From SAR324 cluster bacterium (GTDB taxonomy: Bacteria > SAR324 > NAC60-12): a stretch of 64,000 nt of DNA. The notes under the pieces are model-generated. The model was given only the letters and a program-made list of their open reading frames with translations. It searched no databases and had not been told where the DNA came from. The stretch is from assembly GCA_015231825.1 (NCBI GenBank), contig JADGAV010000002.1, positions 73,914 to 137,913 on the forward strand, given 5' to 3'. Made by a program: the position numbers and the translations under genes. This document shows positions 45,400 to 54,311 of the stretch, one piece after another (the first letter of the stretch is position 1; each line of letters opens with the position of its first letter).

Positions 45400-47150
45400 A
45401 TGCGGAAATCATCGATTTTTCCGACAAAACCGGTATAGCCGGCCGGACTGTTGAAGTTGGTTTGGTTCCGGCTTTCCCGTCCGATGTAAACCCCTTTATA
45501 ATGTTCATGAGAATTGACGGTTCCGGAAATTGAGATGGAATCTTCCTGGAGCTGATTGTCGAGAAACATTTTCAGTTCGCTTCCATCATAGGTGACAACG
45601 ACGTGATACCATTGATTTAGGGAAATAGGGTTATTGCTCAGGATTTCGTGATTGGTGAAGGATCCGCCGTCAATATTCACGCGAAAAGAAATCTTATTGT
45701 CAACCCGGGAGTTGGGACCCAATAGAAACTGACCAAAGGTATCTGACATGAAGGTTGTAACGCAGGATTCCGAACTGAATTCGAAGGCATTAAACCAGAC
45801 GCTCATGGTAAAGTGGTCCAGTCCCCCCAATGTCTCGATTCCACTGAGCAAAATCGATTGGGAGAAAGGGTGTTCTCCTCCTTCAAATATATAAGCACTT
45901 TCCGCAATGCCGTGACGGTCTTCGGATAACGTTGCTCCATCCACCTGTCCGTCGCTTCCGTTTCCGCTGTGATCATTGGCATTTCCGCTGAATGGATAAT
46001 GAAGGGTCAGTCCCCCTAAAGGTAAGGAAGAGTCTTTGACGGTAAAAACAGAATCGATAAAGTAGTGTGTGGCATTGCTGAAAGATGCTGGAAACACAGA
46101 AGATGAATTGCAGATGAGCCGGAGGGAATAAACCCCAATGGTATCAGGAGTGTTGAATGAAAACGAAGTGTTTTGGCTTTCTCCGATGGGAGGGGTGGTA
46201 ATGGGGGAGGCAAGATTGCCATAAACGGGAAAAATTTCCTGTTCCTGATTCCAGCTGCCAAATATGCTGCAAAAGTACCAGGCATTGAGATTTTCCAGAT
46301 AAGAGAATTGCCATTTGAGGTTTGCCTGCACAGTTTCGGATTTTCCGAAAGTCTCATTGTGGACATTGTCGTTTTCAATCGCAATCACATGGGCATTCAT
46401 CGCTTCACGATATTCCCGAGCACCATCGATCCGACCAAAGTAACGCCAGTCGGAATTGAGAGAAGAGGATTCGTGACCCTCGACTTCGAAGATGAAATCG
46501 AATTTATAATGCTGAAGATCTCTGAAACTTGCTGGGTGACTTGTGGATGAGTTGAGAATCAAGCGAAGCAGATAGACTCCGGGAACAACGGGGGTGACAA
46601 AGCTGAAGGATTCCGTTCGGGTTTCACCGATCACGGGAAACCCTTCCTGAATGAGAGAAAAGGGAGTTTCTGGAACCCAGTCTCCAAAAATCCCGCCGAG
46701 GTAGATCGTTCCGGTATCCTCATTGTCAGGGAACTGCCAATTAATAATCGCGCTGATCGTCGTTGCAGGTTCATAGACGCTCAAAAGGTTGCTACTTTCC
46801 AATAGCAGGGTTTGACCTTCCTGATCTGCATCGAAGCGCATCACCTTTTGATTGATCGGCAAAAGGGGGTCATTATTTGAACCTCCGGGTTCCTTCTTCT
46901 CTTCTTTCTTGTCGGCACCATTGTCATTGTTGACCCCATTTGCCAAAAGAAAGATTCCTCCGGTAATCCCGGCTATTCCGCCAACCCCCAGGTTTTCCTT
47001 TTTAAACTTGATGGAATCTGCGGAACAGTTCGAATTGTTTTCGTCTTCACAATCGACGGGGATTTCTTCAACCGATGAGCAATGCGAGAGAAGGACCAGA
47101 CTGATTGCCAGAACGAATAAACTTTTTAGATTCTTAAATTTACCGTTCAA
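45348..47150 (-). CDS. LamG-domain lipoprotein with internal duplication
   Basis: About 600 residues. A lipoprotein signal peptide (LFVLAISLVLLSHC, lipobox cysteine near 24) places it on a membrane facing the periplasm or surface. After a Gly-rich and charged linker come two similar modules of about 95 residues (about 130-224 and 274-372): each has WQF, IFG(D/S)W, GE(T/S), SFSF(V/N)TP, GVY(L/S)LRLI and NSS...PASF. A LamG/concanavalin-like domain follows (about 382-600: HYPFSGNANDHSGNGSDGQVDGA, YVGRESR-like turn, IDDFRIYNRALSAAEV). The start is the TTG at 47150 with ACGGAGAAAAGC upstream; another TTG lies six codons earlier. It overlaps the caspase gene by 11 bases and is probably translated with it. 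Confidence 0.8.
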   Translation of the reverse strand: MNGKFKNLKSLFVLAISLVLLSHCSSVEEIPVDCEDENNSNCSADSIKFKKENLGVGGIAGITGGIFLLANGVNNDNGADKKEEKKEPGGSNNDPLLPINQKVMRFDADQEGQTLLLESSNLLSVYEPATTISAIINWQFPDNEDTGTIYLGGIFGDWVPETPFSLIQEGFPVIGETRTESFSFVTPVVPGVYLLRLILNSSTSHPASFRDLQHYKFDFIFEVEGHESSSLNSDWRYFGRIDGAREYREAMNAHVIAIENDNVHNETFGKSETVQANLKWQFSYLENLNAWYFCSIFGSWNQEQEIFPVYGNLASPITTPPIGESQNTSFSFNTPDTIGVYSLRLICNSSSVFPASFSNATHYFIDSVFTVKDSSLPLGGLTLHYPFSGNANDHSGNGSDGQVDGATLSEDRHGIAESAYIFEGGEHPFSQSILLSGIETLGGLDHFTMSVWFNAFEFSSESCVTTFMSDTFGQFLLGPNSRVDNKISFRVNIDGGSFTNHEILSNNPISLNQWYHVVVTYDGSELKMFLDNQLQEDSISISGTVNSHEHYKGVYIGRESRNQTNFNSPAGYTGFVGKIDDFRIYNRALSAAEVKELYEE

Positions 47151-48591
47151 AGCTTTTCTCCGTCTCAAGCAGGCTCAACATGCGCTGAGCCATTGGATGT
47201 CCTTGATGGGCGGCTTTCTGATAGTGACGAATTGCCTGAGCCTGGTCTTCAGGGACACCATAACCTTTTAAATACATCCCTCCCAAATTGAATTGCCCCT
47301 GAGACATTCCCTGGCTGGCTGCCCGGCGGTACCAATATAAAGCTCGTGACAAGTTGGGCGGTGTCCCGATCCCGTTTCTCAGCATGAAGCCAAGTCTTGT
47401 CTGTGCCCGGGCATGTCCTTGATAGGCAGCTTTTTCATACCAGTAAACAGCTTCTTGAGCATTTTTTTCAGTTCCGAGGCCTTCCCGGTAGATCACGCCG
47501 AGTTTGAATTCATCATGAGGCTGGAGTTGTAAATTGATCTGAAGATCCTTGATTCCATAAGCATCCGTGTATTTTTTGACCAGTCTACCTGCGTTGAAAT
47601 CCTGACCTGAATGAGATCGAATGGCATGTCTGACTTCGGTCAAAAGACCTTCTTGTTCCTGACTTGGCCGCGTCAGTTCTTTCCATTTAATCCGCGCATG
47701 AAACGTATACCGTCCCGATGGGTAACGCTGCAGAAATTCACCAATCACTTCAAGATCCTTTGTTGTCTTCACCAACTGCCAGGCCTCCTCTTCCTCCTTA
47801 AGGCTTAGAGCCGGTGAGGATTCGGGATTGAAATAAAAGCGTCCGGTGATCAGCCCTTCTATCCATGGTGTTTGCTGGTTATCGGTTTCTTCAGAAACTC
47901 CGGCGGCTACTTCCCGCATCATCAATCCGACTTCAAGGCCAGGCCTGCGCATTTGCTGGAGAAAATGCTTCATAAAAGGGCTGTTTCTTCCTTTTCCATC
48001 CAGTGCCAACATCCCGGGGCGAGTGGAATACATGATAAATGTCCCTTTGGGAGCGTACATTCGGGCCAAACCTTTGCTGATACTGCGTGTGGTTCGGTAG
48101 AAAGGATTGTTGCGGCAGGCATCAAAAATCACCAAATTCAAATCATTGCCGGCGCTTTCCATTTTGCGGAGCACCAAATCGGCTTCAATGGCCCGATCAA
48201 TCACTTCATCTTCACCCTGAATATCAACCCCCATTGGAATCAGATAATTGCTGCCTTTTACCTGAATTCCGTGGCCTGCAAAGTAGAACAGGCCCATACC
48301 GCCATGTTTTAATTCATTTCCGAAATCCCGGATCGCTTCATGCATTTGAGGACGGTTCAAATTGGTTTTTAGGATGACTTCAAAGCCCAAGTTCCTCAGT
48401 GTCTCTGCCATATCCTCAGCATCGTTGATAGGATTGCTGAGAAAACCCATGCTCTGGTAGTTTGAATTGCCTATCAGCAGGGCAAGACGACGTTGGTCCT
48501 CAATTCGTTCGACACCTCTTGTCTGCGACTGGCCCCAAACGGGTAGAAAAATCATTAAATTAAAAATGAGAGTAAAAAGTATGGTTTTCAT
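47140..48591 (-). CDS. Secreted caspase-like (C14) protease with Sel1 repeats
   Basis: 483 residues. A signal peptide (KTILFTLIFNLMIFLPVWG) points to export. Residues about 35-255 are a caspase-fold domain: ALLIGNSNY, then the catalytic dyad H107 in YFAGHGIQ and C159 in IFDACRNNPF, followed by STRPGMLALDG. From about 360 there are three Sel1-like repeats (LGVIYREGLGTEKNAQEAVYWYEKAA and two similar units), which mediate protein contacts. Caspase-plus-Sel1/TPR proteins are known in bacteria, but most functions are undetermined. Ribosome site AAGGAATATCT. It is the first gene of a unit with the LamG lipoprotein, next to the M48 gene. Confidence 0.86.
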   Translation of the reverse strand: MKTILFTLIFNLMIFLPVWGQSQTRGVERIEDQRRLALLIGNSNYQSMGFLSNPINDAEDMAETLRNLGFEVILKTNLNRPQMHEAIRDFGNELKHGGMGLFYFAGHGIQVKGSNYLIPMGVDIQGEDEVIDRAIEADLVLRKMESAGNDLNLVIFDACRNNPFYRTTRSISKGLARMYAPKGTFIMYSTRPGMLALDGKGRNSPFMKHFLQQMRRPGLEVGLMMREVAAGVSEETDNQQTPWIEGLITGRFYFNPESSPALSLKEEEEAWQLVKTTKDLEVIGEFLQRYPSGRYTFHARIKWKELTRPSQEQEGLLTEVRHAIRSHSGQDFNAGRLVKKYTDAYGIKDLQINLQLQPHDEFKLGVIYREGLGTEKNAQEAVYWYEKAAYQGHARAQTRLGFMLRNGIGTPPNLSRALYWYRRAASQGMSQGQFNLGGMYLKGYGVPEDQAQAIRHYQKAAHQGHPMAQRMLSLLETEKSFER

Positions 48592-48893
48592 AGATATTCC
48601 TTAATTTATTTTCATGCTCAACCGTACCCTTGCAAAGTAGGTGCAGAAATGTCCAATTTGACATGTATATACCACATTGAGAGACTCATAGAGTAAGTGT
48701 AGTTGAGCAATCATAGAAATCAATTGAGTTCCTCTGAATTACTCATTTTCGGCAAAACAATCAAACACAATTAACCCAAAATTTATTTCAATTGCATCAA
48801 ATCTTTCCAGCGCTCTGAGATCATCTACACTTTTTCAGTATGCCCCCTTCTTTTATGTCAAAAGAGTCGGGATTGTTTCGAATATTAGCAGAA
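48592..48893. other. Intergenic region between the M48 and caspase genes
   Basis: About 300 AT-rich bases with no gene. I could not identify a terminator for the M48 gene or a promoter for the caspase gene, though the length suggests the caspase unit has its own promoter. Confidence 0.35.
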
Positions 48894-51236
48894 TCAATTA
48901 ATTTGGGAAATCGTGGTCAAATAAACACGCGTTTCGGACTTTTCGACTTCGTTTTCTTTGGACCGGAGCTTCTGGAGGAGTTGGAAAGGCGACCGTTCGA
49001 GTAAAACCAAATGCTCCTCATTTTCATCGAAAGAAAAAGGGTGGGTGGAAGCAAATGCCATGATCATTTCTCGTCCGCAGCTATTTTCGCAGGAGAGCCG
49101 CCATCGGCTCTGGGCGGACAGTTCATGGAGGCGGCCTTTCTGCAGTTTGACTGGTTTTTTGACTGTTGGATACAGAAGGATGCGATTGCCATCAGCATCA
49201 AAATAAATCACTTGAAGGTAGCTTTCTTTCTCTGTTTTAAAGAAGAGTTTGAGTTCTTCACCTTCCTGGTAACTTGCTCCGTCACTTTTGTTGAGAAAAA
49301 GATCGATTTTAAAATCTTGAGGAGCTGCAATAGGAACTGCAGCGATTTCGTTTTCAATTTGCTGGATCCTGCCTGGCTGGTCTTGACGCAGACTATAGAG
49401 TGCCGGGTTTGGATCGAAAGCGAACCAGGCAGTGACTTCGTTTTTCCTGACATCGAGGGCGAAATGAGGAAAGATCCAGGTTTCGCTGCCGAAATTTTGT
49501 ACCTTCCGCAAAGGAATTCCCCATTGATCGATGACTTGCCGGATAGACCAGGGATCTGAAAGTTTTGTTTCCACAAATTCGATGTTTTCCTGATAGCGGC
49601 GATTGGTCAGCGCCAATACTTTAAGGTTTTTCGCTTCGTACAAATTCCCTTTGAACAGCGAAGTTTGAAACGAATAGTTGGAGTTCATCCGACGCAGTTC
49701 CTGTGCGGTTTTGGAGTTCACTCGTCCGAGCGGGAGAGGAGTTTGCGGTGGTGAAACCCGCATACGGTTTCTGAACTCATGAGTCGGATCAAGAGTCGGT
49801 TTTAACGTCGTATATTCATTTTTAAGATTGGCTTTTTGCTCTGGTCTATCCTCTAGATATGACTCAATCACCGAAATGTTGTAGGAAGCAAATGAAAAAA
49901 GACTTTGCTGGGAGAGTTGTTGGAGTATGTTCAGTGATTTTCCAATGGTTTCAAGCTTTTCTGACCGGCCATACAAAAAAAGCGCGATGGCTTTGTTGTT
50001 CAGTGCTTCGGAACTTTCCGGACTCTGCTTAAGAATTTCTTCTACTGTGGCAAGCGCTTTCAGATAAAGGCCTGCCGTAATTTGAACCGTCGACAAGTTA
50101 ACACGGGTTTGGGTTCGGTATCGATCCATTTCCACTGCCCTTTGCAGATGATCAGTGGCCAGTTCGAGGTATTCTTTTCCTTTTTCCTTGTGTCGGCAAA
50201 ATGAATTGACGGGTCCTCTCGTCATGTGGCGGCCTTCAGTTTCGCCTGCCAGCGAAGTCGGAAATTTAAAAACCAAAGCAGGCATTTTTCTTTGCATTTC
50301 AGAACAGTCCGACAGGTATCTCAATGCCTCCTGATAGTAACTCAATCCAATATTATTGAAGACCTCCTGGCTTGGAAAGCGTTGGAGAAAGGTGTCGAAC
50401 AGCGCAATGGCCTCCTGATACCTTCCCAGTTGATACAATCTGACACCAAAATGAAAGACACCCAGTTCGGCCGAAATTGATTTGAACTGGGTTTCCAAAA
50501 ATTTTGCACGGGTTTGGAGTTCCGGATGGGACTCGCCATAGGCGAGGTTAACCGCAGTTTGCAATCCATAGTGTTCAAAAAAACTGATGCCGTCAAATTG
50601 CAGAATCACTTGGGGATCATAGCCCGCCATTGTCATGTAGAGGATCCCATAAGCATCTGCCCGAAGTTCCTTGGATTTGGCCACATTTCGGGCAAATTTT
50701 TCCATTTCCTCGGAAGGAGGCAAGAGGTTCGAACAGCACTGGAGTAAATATTTTAGAACTTCATGCTCGCTTTCTTTTGAATTTCCATAAGTTTTCACGG
50801 CGTGAAAAGCAGCGGTATGCCAATAATCGTCTCGTGCCAGATGTGCAAGTTCATGCCCGAGTACAAAGGCCATTCTTGCATCACCAATGGAACGGGGCAC
50901 ATTTTGATATGCCAGATCCAGCAATGGTTCAATAATCAGGACACTTCCGTCTGGAAGAGCCCGGGCCAGACTGCCCTCGCACAAAAACTTCTTTTCTTTG
51001 ACGATGACCAAACGAGGTAAATGTTTTCCCCCTTTGTCCGATACGTCCCGAATTTTTTGAAACACCTCTTTGGTGTGTGAAACCCAGGGGTGCTCACTCT
51101 GCTCCAGGGCACCGCATTCAGTGAGGAAAAAATTGGCAGACTCTTTCAAACCGAGCGCATGGGTTGAAGAGAAAAAAAGACAGATGAAGAGAAGGAGAGA
51201 GTAAATTTTCAATGAAAGCCTGAGCAGCATTAACAT
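48894..51236 (-). CDS. Secreted M48-type metalloprotease with TPR and DUF4384 domains
   Basis: 780 residues. N-terminal signal peptide (LKIYSLLLFICLFFSSTHA). The zinc motif HELAH is at 128-132 and the third ligand Glu probably lies in KELRADAYGILYM. A helical region with TPR-like units follows (about 250-430: LYQLGRYQEAIALFDTFL, then VFNNIGLSYYQEAL). The C-terminus about 660-745 matches DUF4384: YQEGEELKLFFKTEKESYLQVIYFDADG, a domain often found beside caspase domains. It would degrade or process proteins in the periplasm. The start has no strong ribosome site. It is adjacent to, and in the same direction as, the caspase gene, and divergent from the sigma factor. Confidence 0.82.
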   Translation of the reverse strand: MLMLLRLSLKIYSLLLFICLFFSSTHALGLKESANFFLTECGALEQSEHPWVSHTKEVFQKIRDVSDKGGKHLPRLVIVKEKKFLCEGSLARALPDGSVLIIEPLLDLAYQNVPRSIGDARMAFVLGHELAHLARDDYWHTAAFHAVKTYGNSKESEHEVLKYLLQCCSNLLPPSEEMEKFARNVAKSKELRADAYGILYMTMAGYDPQVILQFDGISFFEHYGLQTAVNLAYGESHPELQTRAKFLETQFKSISAELGVFHFGVRLYQLGRYQEAIALFDTFLQRFPSQEVFNNIGLSYYQEALRYLSDCSEMQRKMPALVFKFPTSLAGETEGRHMTRGPVNSFCRHKEKGKEYLELATDHLQRAVEMDRYRTQTRVNLSTVQITAGLYLKALATVEEILKQSPESSEALNNKAIALFLYGRSEKLETIGKSLNILQQLSQQSLFSFASYNISVIESYLEDRPEQKANLKNEYTTLKPTLDPTHEFRNRMRVSPPQTPLPLGRVNSKTAQELRRMNSNYSFQTSLFKGNLYEAKNLKVLALTNRRYQENIEFVETKLSDPWSIRQVIDQWGIPLRKVQNFGSETWIFPHFALDVRKNEVTAWFAFDPNPALYSLRQDQPGRIQQIENEIAAVPIAAPQDFKIDLFLNKSDGASYQEGEELKLFFKTEKESYLQVIYFDADGNRILLYPTVKKPVKLQKGRLHELSAQSRWRLSCENSCGREMIMAFASTHPFSFDENEEHLVLLERSPFQLLQKLRSKENEVEKSETRVYLTTISQIN

Positions 51237-51512
51237 TTCAGTTTAAAAAAAGGTCATAAGTCTTTGTTTGACGTGATGTTGGAATTCTTTACCAAGTTCT
51301 TATCAAATATGATTCATTTTTGCACTAGAAACTTGTAGACTTCAGACAGTTAATTCCTGGTCTGACAGGTTTGTGTATTCAAAAGGATTAAAGTTTTTCC
51401 CCTGTACTTATGGTTTCCCAGAATTATTTCCATGGAATCAGCGGTCCAGGAATTTTATTGTATTATTTTTCAAATTTGTTTTTCTCGCTCCGTCTATACA
51501 TTAAAAACAACA

Positions 51513-52799
51513 ATGAGTGCAGTCAAACGATTGCTTCGACACAGCTTGAAGCGGTTTCTTAAAAAATTTGAAGACACGCTGGACATTTTTATTTTGTCGG
51601 ATCAAATTTTGATGCCGTTCAAGAAGCAGCTTGTTATAGAAATCTGGGAAAAACTGCTGCTGATCGCCCAGTTTCGTTATTTGACCAGTGCACGTTTGAA
51701 CGGGCATCTGGATTCAGTTCTAGGGGAGAAAAGCGAATTCAAGGCTTCGATTTTCAGCAAGGCCCTCGACCCTCATCGCTTGTTCGATATCGAATTTGAA
51801 GGACGAAAAAATGGGAAGTTCGGGCCGATTGGCAGCATGGTCCAGCTGATGTGCCGTCACTACCGTGTTTCAGACGCCGATGTTGAGGACTGGACACAGG
51901 AAATTTATTTGAAACTCAATGAAAATGACTTTCATAAATTGCGTGCCTATCGGGGGAACAGCTCCTTTTTGACCTATTTGATCTTGGTGGTGGAACGTCT
52001 CTGCATAGACGAAGCCCGCTCCCGCTGGGGAAGGAAGGAGATACCCGAAGAAATAAAAGAAATGGGAGGTTTAGCCTCCCGACTGTATATACTCCTTTAC
52101 TGGAAAGAAAAACCGCTACATGAAGCTTATGAGCAGCTGAGTATGGAAGAAGGTGACTCGGTTCATGCCAATTTTGAAGAAAAGGTTCAAAATCTTGCTG
52201 AAAAAATCGTGCAGCAATTGGGGAAAATTCACCATACCAGGCACCTTCGTATGGAAGATGTTTTGGTCTTAAAAAATCAAAACCCTGGCAAAAATACAAA
52301 CAATGAGGATTTTCCGGATTTGGAAAATTTGGCTGGAAAGACAAAAACTCCGGAAGAGGAGGCCATTGTAAAAGACACACTAGTGCAACTCAAACAAGAT
52401 CTGTTCGGCTCAAAAACGGTGACTTTTTTCAAACTGACATCTCCTGTCCTGGAGCAGCTCAAACTGGAAATTAATGATGAGAAGGTCTGGGAAAAACTTT
52501 GGCGGCTTCAAGATCGTGAGTATGAAAAGGAAGAAGCTTTCAACAACGTACTGACAGGGATTCTTGGCCGCCGAACTGCCACAAAATGGCAGCATACAAT
52601 TGTGAAGCATGCTGCCTATGTTCCTCTTCATTATGTGAAGTTTATCAATAATGTGGAAGGGGGACAATCAATTCCCAAAATTGCAGAAAATTTGGGAATT
52701 CCTCTTGACCAAATTTATGCTCGCCTCAATCGATTGAAAACAGAAATGATTGAGAAAAACTGGAATAAGGAACTGATTGATCAATTTTTTAAACGGTAA
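51513..52799 (+). CDS. Atypical, oversized sigma-70-family factor
   Basis: About 428 residues from ATG 51513 (an ATG at 51432 is possible; neither has a clear ribosome site). Residues about 105-195 match sigma region 2: DVEDWTQEIYLKLNENDFHKL, then YRGNSSFLTYLILVVERLCIDEARSRWGRK. The last 60 residues have a region-4-like helix-turn-helix: GGQSIPKIAENLGIPLDQIYARLNRLKTEM. Between them lies a helical insert of about 200 residues, so the protein is about twice the length of common ECF factors. The next gene, 4 bases away, encodes a zinc-finger anti-sigma factor, which strongly supports the sigma assignment. It probably controls an extracytoplasmic response. Confidence 0.72.
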   Translation: MSAVKRLLRHSLKRFLKKFEDTLDIFILSDQILMPFKKQLVIEIWEKLLLIAQFRYLTSARLNGHLDSVLGEKSEFKASIFSKALDPHRLFDIEFEGRKNGKFGPIGSMVQLMCRHYRVSDADVEDWTQEIYLKLNENDFHKLRAYRGNSSFLTYLILVVERLCIDEARSRWGRKEIPEEIKEMGGLASRLYILLYWKEKPLHEAYEQLSMEEGDSVHANFEEKVQNLAEKIVQQLGKIHHTRHLRMEDVLVLKNQNPGKNTNNEDFPDLENLAGKTKTPEEEAIVKDTLVQLKQDLFGSKTVTFFKLTSPVLEQLKLEINDEKVWEKLWRLQDREYEKEEAFNNVLTGILGRRTATKWQHTIVKHAAYVPLHYVKFINNVEGGQSIPKIAENLGIPLDQIYARLNRLKTEMIEKNWNKELIDQFFKR

Positions 52800-52803
52800 T
52801 AAA

Positions 52804-53721
52804 ATGACTTCAAATTGCCCTTCCCTGGATGAACTTTCAGCATTTATCGACCAAAAGATAGGCCATGAACAACAGGCAGGAATCAAAAAACACTTTGACT
52901 CCTGCTCGGCCTGCTATGAATTGTATCTGGATAGTTTGGAAACTCAAAACAGCTTTTCCAGACTACAGTTTTCAAAAGAATGGCGGAAGTGCTTTGCTAT
53001 GTTTTCCCGTCCTGAAAAACGTACCTGGCCTTTTGCAATTCCAGCTGCAGCAGCAGTCATTCTGCTCTATATTTTTTGGTTTCAAAGCTGGCAGAGTTCT
53101 CCCTTTCCTTCCTCCTCCGAACTGACAAGTCAGCTTATCCAAAAAAACCGGGCAGCCAGTTTGATTGAATCCGGAATGGAGCAGGGAACGAGAGAGCAGG
53201 CATTTGTCAGCAACACTTCAGCCATGCAGCAGGCATTTGGAACGGGTGTCGCGCTCATTGATCTCGAATTGGCGAAACAGGCAGAGAATTGGGAATTGGC
53301 CGCAAAACAGCTGATGATATTAAACCATCATCTGGATAGCTTGCTCAAATCGGCAGTTTTGGTGAAGAAAAACCGGGAATTCATTCTTCAAATTGAGGAA
53401 AAAGGATTTTTGCAGCCAGGACAGAACGTCGGAGCCCCAATTGAGGCTTTTTTTAAAAATGAACCTGCGGTACTTTTTTTTCAATTTGGAAAATGGGTTG
53501 AAAGTGCCCGTCTGGCAGCAGTCTCTCAAAATTCTGGATTTTTTAAACGAGGAGATTTTGCTTTTTTCGAGAAAAAGCTGAACCCGGGCAACACTCCGGA
53601 AGCGGTGCTGGAACGATTGCTTTTGGCAAAATCCGTCATTTCACTGGAGACTTTAAGGGAAGAGGATATGAAACGACTGGAGAACCTGCTCATGGATATT
53701 GAGCAATACCTGCTTCAGTAA
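52804..53721 (+). CDS. Anti-sigma factor with zinc-finger domain and periplasmic domain
   Basis: About 305 residues from ATG 52804, 4 bases after the sigma gene. Residues 1-50 have the zf-HC2/ZAS arrangement: CPSLDELSAFIDQKIG, then H30-x3-C34-x2-C37 (KKHFDSCSACYEL). One membrane segment is at about 76-93 (FAIPAAAAVILLYIFWF). The remaining 210 residues, presumably periplasmic, are helical and not recognised. The protein would hold the sigma factor at the membrane and release it on an envelope signal. The adjacent secreted caspase and M48 protease are possible actors on its periplasmic part, which is inference. Confidence 0.8.
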   Translation: MTSNCPSLDELSAFIDQKIGHEQQAGIKKHFDSCSACYELYLDSLETQNSFSRLQFSKEWRKCFAMFSRPEKRTWPFAIPAAAAVILLYIFWFQSWQSSPFPSSSELTSQLIQKNRAASLIESGMEQGTREQAFVSNTSAMQQAFGTGVALIDLELAKQAENWELAAKQLMILNHHLDSLLKSAVLVKKNREFILQIEEKGFLQPGQNVGAPIEAFFKNEPAVLFFQFGKWVESARLAAVSQNSGFFKRGDFAFFEKKLNPGNTPEAVLERLLLAKSVISLETLREEDMKRLENLLMDIEQYLLQ

Positions 53722-53737
53722 AAAACGAGTTTACTCG
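53720..53737 (-). terminator. Weak terminator-like hairpin after DUF3501
   Basis: Read on the minus strand, CGAG-TAAA-CTCG is followed by six T, just after the DUF3501 stop. The stem is only 4 bp, so it is tentative. Confidence 0.3.
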
Positions 53738-53738
53738 A

Positions 53739-54311
53739 TTATTTTGAAGGAACAGGATCGCCCTGCAAATCTTCGGTCAAGGCAGACTTTTGGCTGGTGT
53801 TGAGTGGGCTTTCAACAGAAAGTTCCGGGTGTTTGCAGCCTAGAGACACCGGTGTCCGTCCTCCAGTTTTAATTTTAAGATATTGGACCGAAGACACTTT
53901 TTCATCACCAACCTGGCGCGGATCATAGGTGACAGGAACTTGGGTACCGTCTTCAAGAACAGCATAAAGATGCTCGGGGAGATTGTGCCATTGCCTGAGT
54001 TTGGTGTCTCTCTCCTGCGGGTCATCAATTTCTATCAGGAGAGTGCATCCGAGTTCTCCTGAATCCCCCAAAAGCTCGTTGTACGTGTCTATTTCATGCT
54101 GAATATCGGTTTCCTTGACTATTCGCTCTGCCCTCATCATTTCCTGAATCTGATAGCGCATCGTGTCGGTGTTTTCAAACAAAAAAGTCAGCGATTCGCC
54201 GAGGTGAATCCGACGTGCTTCTTTTATGGTGAGGACTGTGCTGCGAAAGGCATCACGTTGTTCCTCATAAGTGACATAGTCGACAATATCCTCTCGACGA
54301 ACCTTTTTCAT
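53739..54311 (-). CDS. DUF3501 family protein
   Basis: 190 residues, soluble. It matches the DUF3501 pattern: YEEQRDAFRSTVLTIKEARRIHLGESLTFLFENTDTMRYQIQEMMRAERI, then ELLGDSGELGCTLLIEIDD and SVQYLKIK. The function of DUF3501 is unknown; it is generally found beside a Fe-S oxidoreductase and a rubrerythrin, as here. The start overlaps the stop of the Fe-S oxidoreductase gene by 4 bases (ATGA), so translation is coupled. The last 35 residues are a less conserved tail. Confidence 0.85.
   Translation of the reverse strand: MKKVRREDIVDYVTYEEQRDAFRSTVLTIKEARRIHLGESLTFLFENTDTMRYQIQEMMRAERIVKETDIQHEIDTYNELLGDSGELGCTLLIEIDDPQERDTKLRQWHNLPEHLYAVLEDGTQVPVTYDPRQVGDEKVSSVQYLKIKTGGRTPVSLGCKHPELSVESPLNTSQKSALTEDLQGDPVPSK

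Noticed and set aside
48657..51275. Similar 9-mers TTTGACATG (48657) and TTTGACGTG (51267) upstream of the caspase and M48 genes, as a shared sigma-factor site
   Set aside because: Different distances from the two start codons (about 66 and 31 bases), one mismatch and no second box; chance is likely.
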